This document shows positions 45,301-52,936 of a DNA stretch of 64,000 bases, in pieces (position 1 is the first letter of the stretch; each line of letters starts with the position of its first letter). Location: positions 177,569 to 241,568 of the forward strand of contig NZ_BBRB01000004.1 in NCBI RefSeq assembly GCF_000975055.1, in the 5' to 3' direction. The translations under genes were made by a program, and so were the position numbers. Source of the stretch: Demequina sediminicola (GTDB lineage Bacteria; Actinomycetota; Actinomycetes; Actinomycetales; Demequinaceae). Below the pieces are notes generated by a model, which was not told the DNA's origin, did not search any database, and saw nothing but the letters and a program-made list of their open reading frames with translations.

Positions 45301-45934
45301 GCACCTCGACGTGGCGCGGAGCCAAGATCGCCTTCTCGAGAAATACACTCGAATCGCCGAACAGCCGTGCCGCTAACGCTCCGAGGGCAACGTAGGCATC
45401 GACCAGTTCGGACTCGCTGTCGCAGCGCTGGACGCCCATGCCCCCGCCACCAGCGACGGCCTTCAACATCACGGGATAACCAATCGCGCGTGCGGCCAAT
45501 GCAGCAGACTCGGCACTATCAAGGACACCGGTTCCGGGGATGCTCGGGACACCGCTTTGCTCGGCGAGAGCTCGAGCGCGAGATTTGGACCCAAACAGTT
45601 CTATCTGGCGAGGTGTGGGGCCGATGAACACCACACCGGCGTCTTCGACCGCTGAGGCAAACGACGAGTTTTCAGACAGAAACCCGTAGCCAGGGTGGAT
45701 GGCCGTGGCTCCGTGAGTTCTTGCAACTGAGATGATCTCGTCAGTATCGAGATAGCCGGCGCCTTCCGGCGTGAGCGCTACTGCTACGTCCGCTTCGCGC
45801 ACATGGGCTGCGGCCGCATCGGCTGGCGTATAGACCGCGATTGCGGTCTGTCCGGCTTCCTGCACGGCTCGGATGATTCGTCTGGCAATTTCGCCGCGAT
45901 TCGCGACCAAGACAGCAGTGATGGGTACTGGCAT
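42350..45934 (-). CDS. Urea/guanidine carboxylase (biotin-dependent)
   Basis: A 1194-residue single-chain biotin carboxylase of the urea carboxylase family. Biotin carboxylase domain (about 1-450): [49 protein letters not shown] and [16 protein letters not shown]. Carboxyltransferase of KipA type (about 460-780: [19 protein letters not shown]) and KipI type (about 800-1030: [43 protein letters not shown]). The C-terminal biotinyl domain carries [12 protein letters not shown] with the biotinylated Lys. It makes allophanate from urea, or carboxyguanidine from guanidine; the sequence alone does not settle which. ATG 45934 preferred to TTG 45958. First gene of the minus-strand operon. Confidence 0.9.
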   Translation of the reverse strand: [1194 protein letters not shown]

Positions 45935-46028
45935 ATCCAACGAGGTCCTTTCAGGCAACTCCGTCGCCGTTGGTCTCCTCCCGGCCCCAGGACCGAGCGA
46001 CGACAGGTTGTCTACTATTTACTCCAAG

Positions 46029-46060
46029 TTGGATCCAATCTACACCGTCAAGTATCCCAA
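46029..46060. promoter_or_regulatory. Paired GntR-type operator upstream of the carboxylase operon
   Basis: TTGGATCCAA (46029-46038), a perfect 10-bp palindrome, and AGTATCCCAA (46051-46060), whose ATCC core is 21 bp further. Located about 95-126 bp upstream of the carboxylase start on the minus strand. Confidence 0.6.
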
Positions 46061-46083
46061 CGACGACATGTGCGTTTCCCCCA

Positions 46084-46197
46084 TGTAAATTCTGGCCCCG
46101 ATGGCACAGCGCCTCCCCGAGCCGGGGTGATGCTGGAGAGACACCGGATGCGCTGCACCCTGCCCCCGACGCCCGACGCCAGGCACCGGAATTTACA
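46084..46197. repeat. Long-range inverted repeat in the divergent control region
   Basis: TGTAAATTCTGG (46084-46095) and CCGGAATTTACA (46186-46197) are inverted copies with one mismatch, centres 102 bp apart. They are A/T-rich against a GC-rich background and sit between the two operator groups. They could be sites for a second regulator or looping elements. Confidence 0.4.
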
Positions 46198-46220
46198 AGA
46201 ACGTAACGTGAAAGTCCTTT

Positions 46221-46273
46221 TTCGGATACACCGCGATGTAGATTGGATACAGAACAGCGTAGGTTGGATGCCT
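46221..46273. promoter_or_regulatory. Three phased GntR-type operator sites upstream of the ABC operon
   Basis: TTCGGATACA (46221-46230), TTGGATACAG (46243-46252) and TTGGATGCCT (46264-46273). Their GGAT cores begin at 46224, 46245 and 46266, exactly 21 bp apart, which places all three on the same face of the helix. They lie about 100-155 bp upstream of the first gene of the transporter operon. Confidence 0.6.
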
Positions 46274-46374
46274 GAACGCATCTTGTTCTGGGCCGACACG
46301 CTGATTCGAGGTGGTCCGCGTTCATGAACCCGGACCGCTACGGCACAGTCCCCCTCCGTCCACTAGGAGTAACA

Positions 46375-47958
46375 ATGGCAAGGAAACACGTCGCTATAGC
46401 GGCATTCGCACTCACCGCGTCACTGACCCTCGCGGCATGCTCAGCTGCCACGGAAGAGGCGGACGCTGCTGCCTCTCAAGGAGAGTCATCGACCCCTACG
46501 GTGTCCACAGACACCATCAATACGGAGCTCTTTTCCGCTCCGACGCAATTCGACCCAGCCATCGCTTCAGGATCCGCGAGCGTGTCCGCAGCCCGGCTCG
46601 GGTTTGACACCCTGCTACGGGCTAGCGACGAGGGGTACGTTGGCGGCATTGCCTCGGAATGGGAGGCGCAGTCCGCAACTGACTATGTGCTGACCATCCG
46701 CGATGACGCTACATGCTCCGATGGCTCAGTCATCGACTCTCAGGTAGTCGCAGACTCCCTGACCTATCTCACAACTGTGGATGACGCTGCAGCGCAGGCA
46801 ATCACAGCACAGGCATTCGGCACCGGAACTCCAACATTTACCGCCGAAGGCGACTCCCTCGCGATTAGCCTGAGCGAACCTTATTCCGCAGTCCTCGCAG
46901 GCCTCACACTTGAGAACACCGGAATCATCTGTCCTGCGGGCCTTGATGATCTCGATGGGCTTGCAGCAGGCACCGTTGAGGGTGCATGGTCCGGCCCTTA
47001 CACCCTGAGCGATAGCAACCCTGGCGTCAGCGCTACCTATAGTCTCCGCGACGACTACGCCGCCTGGCCGTACGAACTCGAAGGCGTCCCCGCTGCCACG
47101 ATCAATATCACTGTCGCAGCGGACTCCACTACCTCAGCCAATCTGTTGCAGTCCGGCGGAGTCGACGTCACCCGCTTCTACGACTCGAATGCGCTCCAGT
47201 TCACGGAAAGCGACGACTACTCCTACGAGACCACCAACGCCTCGGCCTACTCACTCGTCTTTAACCAGACAGAGGGCTCAGGTTCCGTGTTCATCGATGC
47301 TCCCGAGTTGCGAGCAGCCGCCGCCAGCGCGGTATCGCGCGAAGGGTTCAACGAAGCTGCGCTGGACGGACTGGGCACGCCGCTCACGTCGATTACGTAC
47401 ACCCAGTCTGAGTGCGTCAACGACGACGAGGCGCTCCTCCAGGCGTATGACCCGGAAGCGGCAGCTGCGGACCTCGATGGTGTCACCATCCGCCTCCTGA
47501 CGATGTCGAACTGGGACGCCGCAACCGACTACATGTCCGAATCGCTACGTGCCGCAGGCGCCACCGTGGAAGTCACTGCACTGGACCCCGCCGACTGGCG
47601 AGCGGCGCAACGCGCTGAGAAGGGCATCTGGGATGTCACTCTGGTCGCCGACGGAAACACCACAGGAATCGTCAGCCTGTCACTGGAGCGCGTCATGGGC
47701 CCCCTGTCTGAAGACGGCGGCTCAAACATCACTGGCAAGGTCAACGACGTCGCAGATGCTGCACTGGCCTTCTCCATGACAAGTGACGACGAGGATGCCG
47801 CGTGCAGCTCCCTCCTCGAAGCTCAGGAATCTGTGCTACAAGATGTCGCCTTTGCGCCACTGATTTCTGACACGCACTACATCGTCTCCCGTGCAGGATT
47901 CTCATCGCCGATCATTGCCGGCAACTGGGACCTCACTGCGATGCGCGTGACGGAGTAA
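46375..47958 (+). CDS. ABC transporter substrate-binding lipoprotein (family 5)
   Basis: A 527-residue solute-binding lipoprotein of the oligopeptide/dipeptide/nickel type (SBP_bac_5). The signal peptide (ARKHVAIAAFALTASLTLA) ends in lipobox LAAC with Cys22. Mature features are FDPAIASGSASVSAARLGFD, the TLENTGIICPAGL segment and NIT-rich inner repeats usual for cluster C binding proteins. It captures the island's substrate outside the cell; peptides are only one option, since this family also binds small heterocycles and ureides. ATG 46375 chosen for TAGGAGT and the signal peptide. Confidence 0.88.
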   Translation: MARKHVAIAAFALTASLTLAACSAATEEADAAASQGESSTPTVSTDTINTELFSAPTQFDPAIASGSASVSAARLGFDTLLRASDEGYVGGIASEWEAQSATDYVLTIRDDATCSDGSVIDSQVVADSLTYLTTVDDAAAQAITAQAFGTGTPTFTAEGDSLAISLSEPYSAVLAGLTLENTGIICPAGLDDLDGLAAGTVEGAWSGPYTLSDSNPGVSATYSLRDDYAAWPYELEGVPAATINITVAADSTTSANLLQSGGVDVTRFYDSNALQFTESDDYSYETTNASAYSLVFNQTEGSGSVFIDAPELRAAAASAVSREGFNEAALDGLGTPLTSITYTQSECVNDDEALLQAYDPEAAAADLDGVTIRLLTMSNWDAATDYMSESLRAAGATVEVTALDPADWRAAQRAEKGIWDVTLVADGNTTGIVSLSLERVMGPLSEDGGSNITGKVNDVADAALAFSMTSDDEDAACSSLLEAQESVLQDVAFAPLISDTHYIVSRAGFSSPIIAGNWDLTAMRVTE

Positions 47959-47962
47959 CGAT

Positions 47963-49054
47963 ATGAGCAGCACCGCCCGCGCAGACAACCAAGGAAGCAA
48001 CGACACCACCATGCCTGAATCGATGTCGCCCCATTCCACGGAGGATGTCGCGGGCGGTGCTGCCACCATCAGCCCCCATGCCGCAGGGAGCCACGCCAAG
48101 ACATGGAGACGGTTCCTGGTCCGCCGGTTCAAGAGCCTTGCCATCAGCCTCGTGTTGCTCGTGCTCATGACTTTCTTCATTGTTCAGCTCATACCAGGCG
48201 ACCCGGCTGAGGCCATCGCTGGACCCGATGCGTCCCCCGCGACCGTCGATGCAGTCCGAGCGGAGCTAGGGCTTGACGATCCCACACTCGTGCAACTGTG
48301 GGACTACCTGGTCGGCGTCGCTAGCGGTGACTTCGGAGAGTCATTCCGCTATGGAGTGCCGGCCCTGGACATCGTGATGGCCGCCGCCCCCTACACGGTC
48401 ACCATCGCATTCGCGTCCGTCCTCATTGTCCTTGTCGGTGGCGTCGCCCTTGGCATCTCCGTGGCAATCGCGACCCGGGGCGACCGGCGCCGCTGGCTAG
48501 GAACCGCCTTCACCACGGTCACGAGTGTGTTCACGTCCATTCCGCCCTACATCCTGGCGACGTTCCTCGTGGTGATCTTTGCACTGTGGCTTTCCTGGTT
48601 CCCTCCGGCATACACGCTCGCATATGGATTCTGGCAATCGGCGATTCTGCCTATCGCAGCGCTGTCCATAGGAAGCATCGGAGGAATGGCGCGCATCGTT
48701 CGTCGCGAAGCAGCGGTCGTCGAGGAGATGGACTACATGCGTAGCGCACGAGGCTGGCGCCTTCCGGCGCTGGTGCGCTACGGCAAGCACCTGCTTCCTA
48801 ACGTGCTGACCACGGCGCTCACCCTCTCAGGCATCATCCTCACCGCGCTCTTGGGGTCCGCTCTCATCGTCGAGACAGTCTTTGGCTGGCCCGGAATTGG
48901 CAGCGCAGTGATCAGAGCAATTGCGGAGGATAAGGATTATCCCGTTATCCGCGCAGCAGTGTTCGTGATTGGGGCAATCTCGCTGGTCACCACACTCGTC
49001 ATCGACATCATCCTTGGCGCTATCGACCCCCGGACGCTCGGAGAAGAACAGTGA
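47963..49054 (+). CDS. ABC transporter permease (DppB type)
   Basis: A 363-residue permease. A 45-residue hydrophilic Ser/Asn/Pro-rich N-terminus precedes the first TM helix (LAISLVLLVLMTFFIVQLIP), followed by GDPAEAIAGPDAS and the usual periplasmic loop with a GDFGESFRYGVPALD match. Five more TMs and the cytoplasmic EAA loop (EEMDYMRSARGWRLPALVRY) follow. Four bases separate it from the binding-protein gene; its stop overlaps the next GTG start. Confidence 0.9.
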   Translation: MSSTARADNQGSNDTTMPESMSPHSTEDVAGGAATISPHAAGSHAKTWRRFLVRRFKSLAISLVLLVLMTFFIVQLIPGDPAEAIAGPDASPATVDAVRAELGLDDPTLVQLWDYLVGVASGDFGESFRYGVPALDIVMAAAPYTVTIAFASVLIVLVGGVALGISVAIATRGDRRRWLGTAFTTVTSVFTSIPPYILATFLVVIFALWLSWFPPAYTLAYGFWQSAILPIAALSIGSIGGMARIVRREAAVVEEMDYMRSARGWRLPALVRYGKHLLPNVLTTALTLSGIILTALLGSALIVETVFGWPGIGSAVIRAIAEDKDYPVIRAAVFVIGAISLVTTLVIDIILGAIDPRTLGEEQ

Positions 49055-50745
49055 ATACCACCACCAAGCTCCCACCAGGCCGGCGTTTACGTTGGAACGG
49101 GACCCTGATTGCAGGCATCGTCATGTTTGCAATCGTTGCCCTGATCGCGCTCGTTGCGCCGATGATCTACTCGGGCCAAGCCGCGACCCTGACCGGGGAA
49201 TCAAACCTTGGCTCCGAGCCTGGCCACCTCCTGGGCACGGACGCTCTCGGACGCGACATGCTGGCCCGGACTCTGGTGGCGACACGCACCACCGTCCTCA
49301 TGGCCCTGGCCGCCACCGCCATCGCGGCCGTACTTGGCGTCGGGTTTGGCATCGCCGTGTGGCTAGCTCCACCACGTATCCGCAACCTTGGGTTGCGCCT
49401 GATTGAATTCTTCATCTCATATCCAGGGCTTCTGCTCGCGATCATCGTCGCAGCGATCCTGGGGCAGGGCGCCATTACGGCCGTGATCGCTGTCGCCGTC
49501 GCAAGTATCGCTGGGTTCGCTCGGCTCACAGCCAATCTCGCATCAGGGATCGCATCTCGCCAATACATCACCACGGCTCGTCTGCTCGGCGTACCCGGCT
49601 ATCGCATCGCGATTCGTCACGTGCTGCCCAACATGGCCGAACCCATGCTGATCATCACTGCCCAGGCGTTCGCGGGAGCCTTGGTGGAGATCTCCGGACT
49701 CTCATTCGTGGGCCTGGGCACGCAGGCGCCGTACTACGACTACGGCACTCTGCTCGCCGATAGCCTCTCGAAGATCATGACAAACCCCATCCTCTTGGTG
49801 GGACCTGCAGTTGCGATCATCTTTGTCTCTATGGCCGCCTTATTCGTCGGAGACGGACTCGCAGCTGCGGCCAACCCGCGCTCGAATGCCAAGCAAGCAC
49901 AGATGTCGGCACGGGTAGATGAAGGTAGTTCACTTGACGTTCCCACCGACGCGGTCCTTGTTGCTGATGGCATTCGTGTCAGCCACATCGAATCGGGTCG
50001 AGAGATTGTCTCTGACGTGTCGTTCACCATCGGTCGCGGTGAAATCGTAGGCATCGTCGGAGAGTCCGGATCAGGAAAGTCGCTGACCGCCTCTGTCGTC
50101 TCCTGCCTGCTGCAGGATGGCCTCGAGGCATCAGCACGACGACTGACGCTTGGCCACACAGACCTCTTGGGGCGAGTCCCACAAGCCGAGCTTGCATCGC
50201 GCATTGGCCTCGTGTACCAGGACCCGGGAACGGCACTTAATCCGGCTCTCACCCTCGGCTCGCAACTCACGGACGTGTTGCGGACTCGTTTGGGCTTCAG
50301 CCGACGTGAGGCCCGCAAGGCACTGATCGCGGCGTTCAAGGACGTACTCATGCCGGACCCCGAGGGGCGACTTCGCCAAAACCCCCACGAACTCTCGGGC
50401 GGCATGAACCAGCGCGCGATGATCGCCTCGGCGATGAGCGTCGAACCAGAGTTGTTGATTGCCGACGAACCTACGACCGCACTGGACGTCACGGTTCAGC
50501 GCGAGGTTCTGACGCTCATTAATCGCCTGAATTCAGAGCGAGGTACTGCGGTCCTCTTCATCTCTCACGACCTCGGTGTGGTGCGTCGACTCTGTGACAG
50601 GGTCCTGGTCATGCAACAAGGGCAGATCGTCGAACACATCACTTCAATGGACGACCTGACCGTCGAAAGGGCTCAACATCCCTATACGAAGCAACTACTC
50701 GCAGCCACGCCAGTGGTGAATGTCGACAGCATGGAGGACGCGTGA
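49051..50745 (+). CDS. ABC transporter permease-ATPase fusion (DppC + DppD)
   Basis: A 564-residue fusion. Residues 1-275 are a DppC-type permease (HLLGTDALGRDMLARTLVAT, then the EAA loop around RQYITTARLLGVPGYR). Residues about 300-564 are a DppD-type ATPase with Walker A GESGSGKSLTA, signature ELSGGMNQRAMIA, Walker B LLIADEPTTALD, and the C-terminal QHPYTKQLLAATP. These are separate genes in most dipeptide systems. GTG start overlaps the upstream stop (GTGA); the GC-rich linker shows no stop or restart signal. Confidence 0.9.
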   Translation: MNTTTKLPPGRRLRWNGTLIAGIVMFAIVALIALVAPMIYSGQAATLTGESNLGSEPGHLLGTDALGRDMLARTLVATRTTVLMALAATAIAAVLGVGFGIAVWLAPPRIRNLGLRLIEFFISYPGLLLAIIVAAILGQGAITAVIAVAVASIAGFARLTANLASGIASRQYITTARLLGVPGYRIAIRHVLPNMAEPMLIITAQAFAGALVEISGLSFVGLGTQAPYYDYGTLLADSLSKIMTNPILLVGPAVAIIFVSMAALFVGDGLAAAANPRSNAKQAQMSARVDEGSSLDVPTDAVLVADGIRVSHIESGREIVSDVSFTIGRGEIVGIVGESGSGKSLTASVVSCLLQDGLEASARRLTLGHTDLLGRVPQAELASRIGLVYQDPGTALNPALTLGSQLTDVLRTRLGFSRREARKALIAAFKDVLMPDPEGRLRQNPHELSGGMNQRAMIASAMSVEPELLIADEPTTALDVTVQREVLTLINRLNSERGTAVLFISHDLGVVRRLCDRVLVMQQGQIVEHITSMDDLTVERAQHPYTKQLLAATPVVNVDSMEDA

Positions 50746-51548
50746 GCAAAACGGTTGTGAACGTCGCAAATCTTGACGTGCGTTTTGGCGCGGCTCACGT
50801 ACTTCAGGATGTGTCATTTTCACTGAGCGCCGGGACCACTGTGGGAGTCGTGGGAGAGTCCGGATCGGGCAAGTCGACCCTTGCGAAGGCGTTGGTCGGC
50901 ACTGTACCTGCCGCCGCAGGCGAAATCTGGGTTGACGGTCTCGACGTTCGCCACGCCACTCGCAGTGAGCTCGCGCGCTATCGCAGGCGTACACAGATGA
51001 TCCCTCAAGACCCATTCTCTTCATTGTCTCCGCGACGGACCATCGGCCAAACACTGGCGGAAGCGATTGAGCCAGGACGCGGGCGCGTGCGCCCACATCA
51101 GGACAGAATTGTCGACTGGCTAGAAAGAGTCGGACTCGAAGGCGCAATGATGGACCGCTTTCCGCACGAGTTCTCGGGCGGTCAACGGCAACGCGTCGCA
51201 ATTGCGCGCGGCCTCATCTTGAACCCCACCATGGTTATTGCGGATGAAATCACGTCAGCACTGGACGTCTCAGTACAAGCGCAGATTCTCGAGTTGCTCG
51301 CGGAGATCCAGGACAGTCTTGATCTCACCATGATGTTCATCTCGCACAACCTGGCAGTTGTCCAACGTGTGAGCGACGAAGTCCTCGTGTTGTACCGCGG
51401 TGTGGTCGTTGAGCGCGGACCCGTCGAACAAATTTTCACTGACCCCCAGCACTGGTACACGCGATCTCTTCTCGAAGCAGACCCTGGCTCACCAGGGTTC
51501 TCTCTCGACGCACTACCCATGGCATCCGTGACTACACCCACTCAGTGA
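50742..51548 (+). CDS. ABC transporter ATPase (DppF type)
   Basis: A 268-residue second ATPase. Walker A GESGSGKSTLAKAL, Q-loop MIPQDPFSSLSPR, signature EFSGGQRQRVAIARGL, Walker B MVIADEITSALDVS (Ile where Pro is usual), and the switch His in FISHNLAVVQ. The C-terminal region HWYTRSLLEADPGSP is the DppF-like extension. GTG start overlaps the fusion gene's stop by 4 bp. Confidence 0.9.
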   Translation: MSKTVVNVANLDVRFGAAHVLQDVSFSLSAGTTVGVVGESGSGKSTLAKALVGTVPAAAGEIWVDGLDVRHATRSELARYRRRTQMIPQDPFSSLSPRRTIGQTLAEAIEPGRGRVRPHQDRIVDWLERVGLEGAMMDRFPHEFSGGQRQRVAIARGLILNPTMVIADEITSALDVSVQAQILELLAEIQDSLDLTMMFISHNLAVVQRVSDEVLVLYRGVVVERGPVEQIFTDPQHWYTRSLLEADPGSPGFSLDALPMASVTTPTQ

Positions 51549-51561
51549 GAGGCAACCGACA

Positions 51562-52845
51562 ATGACAGGCGCGAGACTCCCCCATGCCCCCTCATCCTCA
51601 GGCACCACGCGCATCGTAGGTGCCACTGTTCTCGACGGCACTCTTCGGGACCCGCTTGAGAACGCCGAGGTCGAGTTCATTGATGGCGTCGTGTCTTATG
51701 TTGGGCCCAGACGGCCCCTAGAGGGCCATTCAGAGACCGTGATTGACGCCCGCGGCGGATTTGTCATGCCAGGTTTCATTGACTTGCATGTCCATCTCGC
51801 AATGTCACACGACGCGGACGAAGCTGAACAACGCCAATGGTTCCCTGAGGAAGAAGCCTTTGCCACAGCCTCGACGATGCACGCCACCCTCGACGCGGGT
51901 GTCACGACGGCACGCGACCTCTCCGGACTGACCCCAGGATACCGTCGAGCCATCGCAAACGGACGTACGGTGGGGCCCCGGCTCCACCTAGCAATCGCGC
52001 TGCTGTCCCCCACAGGCGGTCATGGGGATCCCGTGTACCCCAATGGATCGGTCCCGCTGTATGCCGAACGCGCTACCACGCCGGGTTGGGAGGTTGTCGA
52101 TACCGACGCCGAGGTGATACGGGCGGTCCGCCGACTGATACGCACTGGGGCCGATGTCATCAAGGTGTGCACTACCGGAGGCATGTCTTCCCCCAGCTAC
52201 GGGCCGGACCACCCGGGGGTTCCGGCCGCACAGGTCGCATTGATCGTCGCCGAGATGGCCCGCCTCCAGGGCCAACCAGTGACCGCGCACGCTCAGGGGT
52301 CAGAAGGCGTCACCGCCGCCGTCCTTGGCGGGGCGTCCAGCATCGAGCACGGCTATGACGTCACACCTGAGACGCTTGCCGTCATGGCTGAACGCGGCAC
52401 TGCGCTAATCCCTACCCTCTCCACGTTGCTCAAACCGCTGAACCCCGCCGTCACCAGTGCCGAGCGCATCGCTCTCAAGCGAGGCTGGCAAGAACGAGGG
52501 CTCGCGTCCACCCGGCAGGCGATCGACGCCGGAGTGACGATAGGGATGGGCACTGATGCGGGGATTCATCCACAAGGTCGCAATCTCACTGAGTTGGGTC
52601 ACCTCGTCGACGCAGGGCTGACGCCACTTGAAGCAATCCACGCTGGAACCGCCGTCGGAGCAAAAATACTGCGTCTCAATGACTCCCTAGGCACTTTGGG
52701 TCCCGGCATGATGGCGGACCTTGTTATCACCGAGGTCGACCCACTTGAGAACATCCATACGCTCGGTGACCCGAGCGCGATACGCGCCGTGTATCAGTCG
52801 GGGACTCCAGTCAAGGATCTTGATGCTCTCTCGGCACCCCACTAG
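51562..52845 (+). CDS. Amidohydrolase (imidazolonepropionase/prolidase-like)
   Basis: A 427-residue amidohydrolase-superfamily enzyme. Metal motifs are complete: GFIDLHVHLAM (HxH), ADVIKVCTTGG (Lys), VTAHAQGSEG and SIEHGYDV (His), and MGTDAGIHP (Asp). It resembles imidazolonepropionase, Xaa-Pro dipeptidase-like and phenylurea/carbamate hydrolases of subtype COG1228. As the last gene of the transporter operon, 13 bp after the ATPase, it likely performs the first hydrolytic step on the imported compound. The C-terminus is normal. Followed by a strong terminator. Confidence 0.88.
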   Translation: MTGARLPHAPSSSGTTRIVGATVLDGTLRDPLENAEVEFIDGVVSYVGPRRPLEGHSETVIDARGGFVMPGFIDLHVHLAMSHDADEAEQRQWFPEEEAFATASTMHATLDAGVTTARDLSGLTPGYRRAIANGRTVGPRLHLAIALLSPTGGHGDPVYPNGSVPLYAERATTPGWEVVDTDAEVIRAVRRLIRTGADVIKVCTTGGMSSPSYGPDHPGVPAAQVALIVAEMARLQGQPVTAHAQGSEGVTAAVLGGASSIEHGYDVTPETLAVMAERGTALIPTLSTLLKPLNPAVTSAERIALKRGWQERGLASTRQAIDAGVTIGMGTDAGIHPQGRNLTELGHLVDAGLTPLEAIHAGTAVGAKILRLNDSLGTLGPGMMADLVITEVDPLENIHTLGDPSAIRAVYQSGTPVKDLDALSAPH

Positions 52846-52900
52846 CCATGTGCTGCGGTGACGCGGACTCTCGAGAAGCACGTGGCTCGAGCGGCCTTGG

Positions 52901-52927
52901 CCGGGGCGTGGCCATTCCACGCCCCGG
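52901..52927. terminator. Strong hairpin between the island and ileS
   Basis: CCGGGGCGTGG (52901-52911) pairs with CCACGCCCCGG (52917-52927) around a CCATT loop. It lies between the convergent amidohydrolase gene and ileS and can terminate both. It marks the right-hand edge of the accessory island. Confidence 0.8.
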
Positions 52928-52936
52928 CGTACGCCG

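Larger units (their letters stand above)
45935..46374. promoter_or_regulatory. 440-bp divergent control region of the catabolic island
   Basis: The only long gene-free stretch inside the island, between the divergent carboxylase operon and ABC-transporter operon. It holds the operator pair at 46029-46060 near the carboxylase side and three phased operator-like sites at 46221-46273 near the transporter side. A long-range inverted repeat (46084-46197) lies between them, with a small CCCCG-AGC-CGGGG hairpin at 46113-46125. TAGGAGT (46364-46370) is the ribosome-binding site of the transporter's first gene. No riboswitch fold of the guanidine classes was recognised. Confidence 0.6.

Noticed and set aside
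45935..46374. Guanidine riboswitch upstream of the carboxylase or transporter
   Set aside because: No guanidine-I, -II or -III type conserved motif was recognised on either strand; the region is better explained by protein-binding sites. A covariance search would settle it.
36211..52927. The island as a phage-defence or toxin-antitoxin locus
   Set aside because: All genes have metabolic, transport or GntR-type regulatory signatures; no nuclease, toxin, reverse transcriptase or NTPase of defence type is present.
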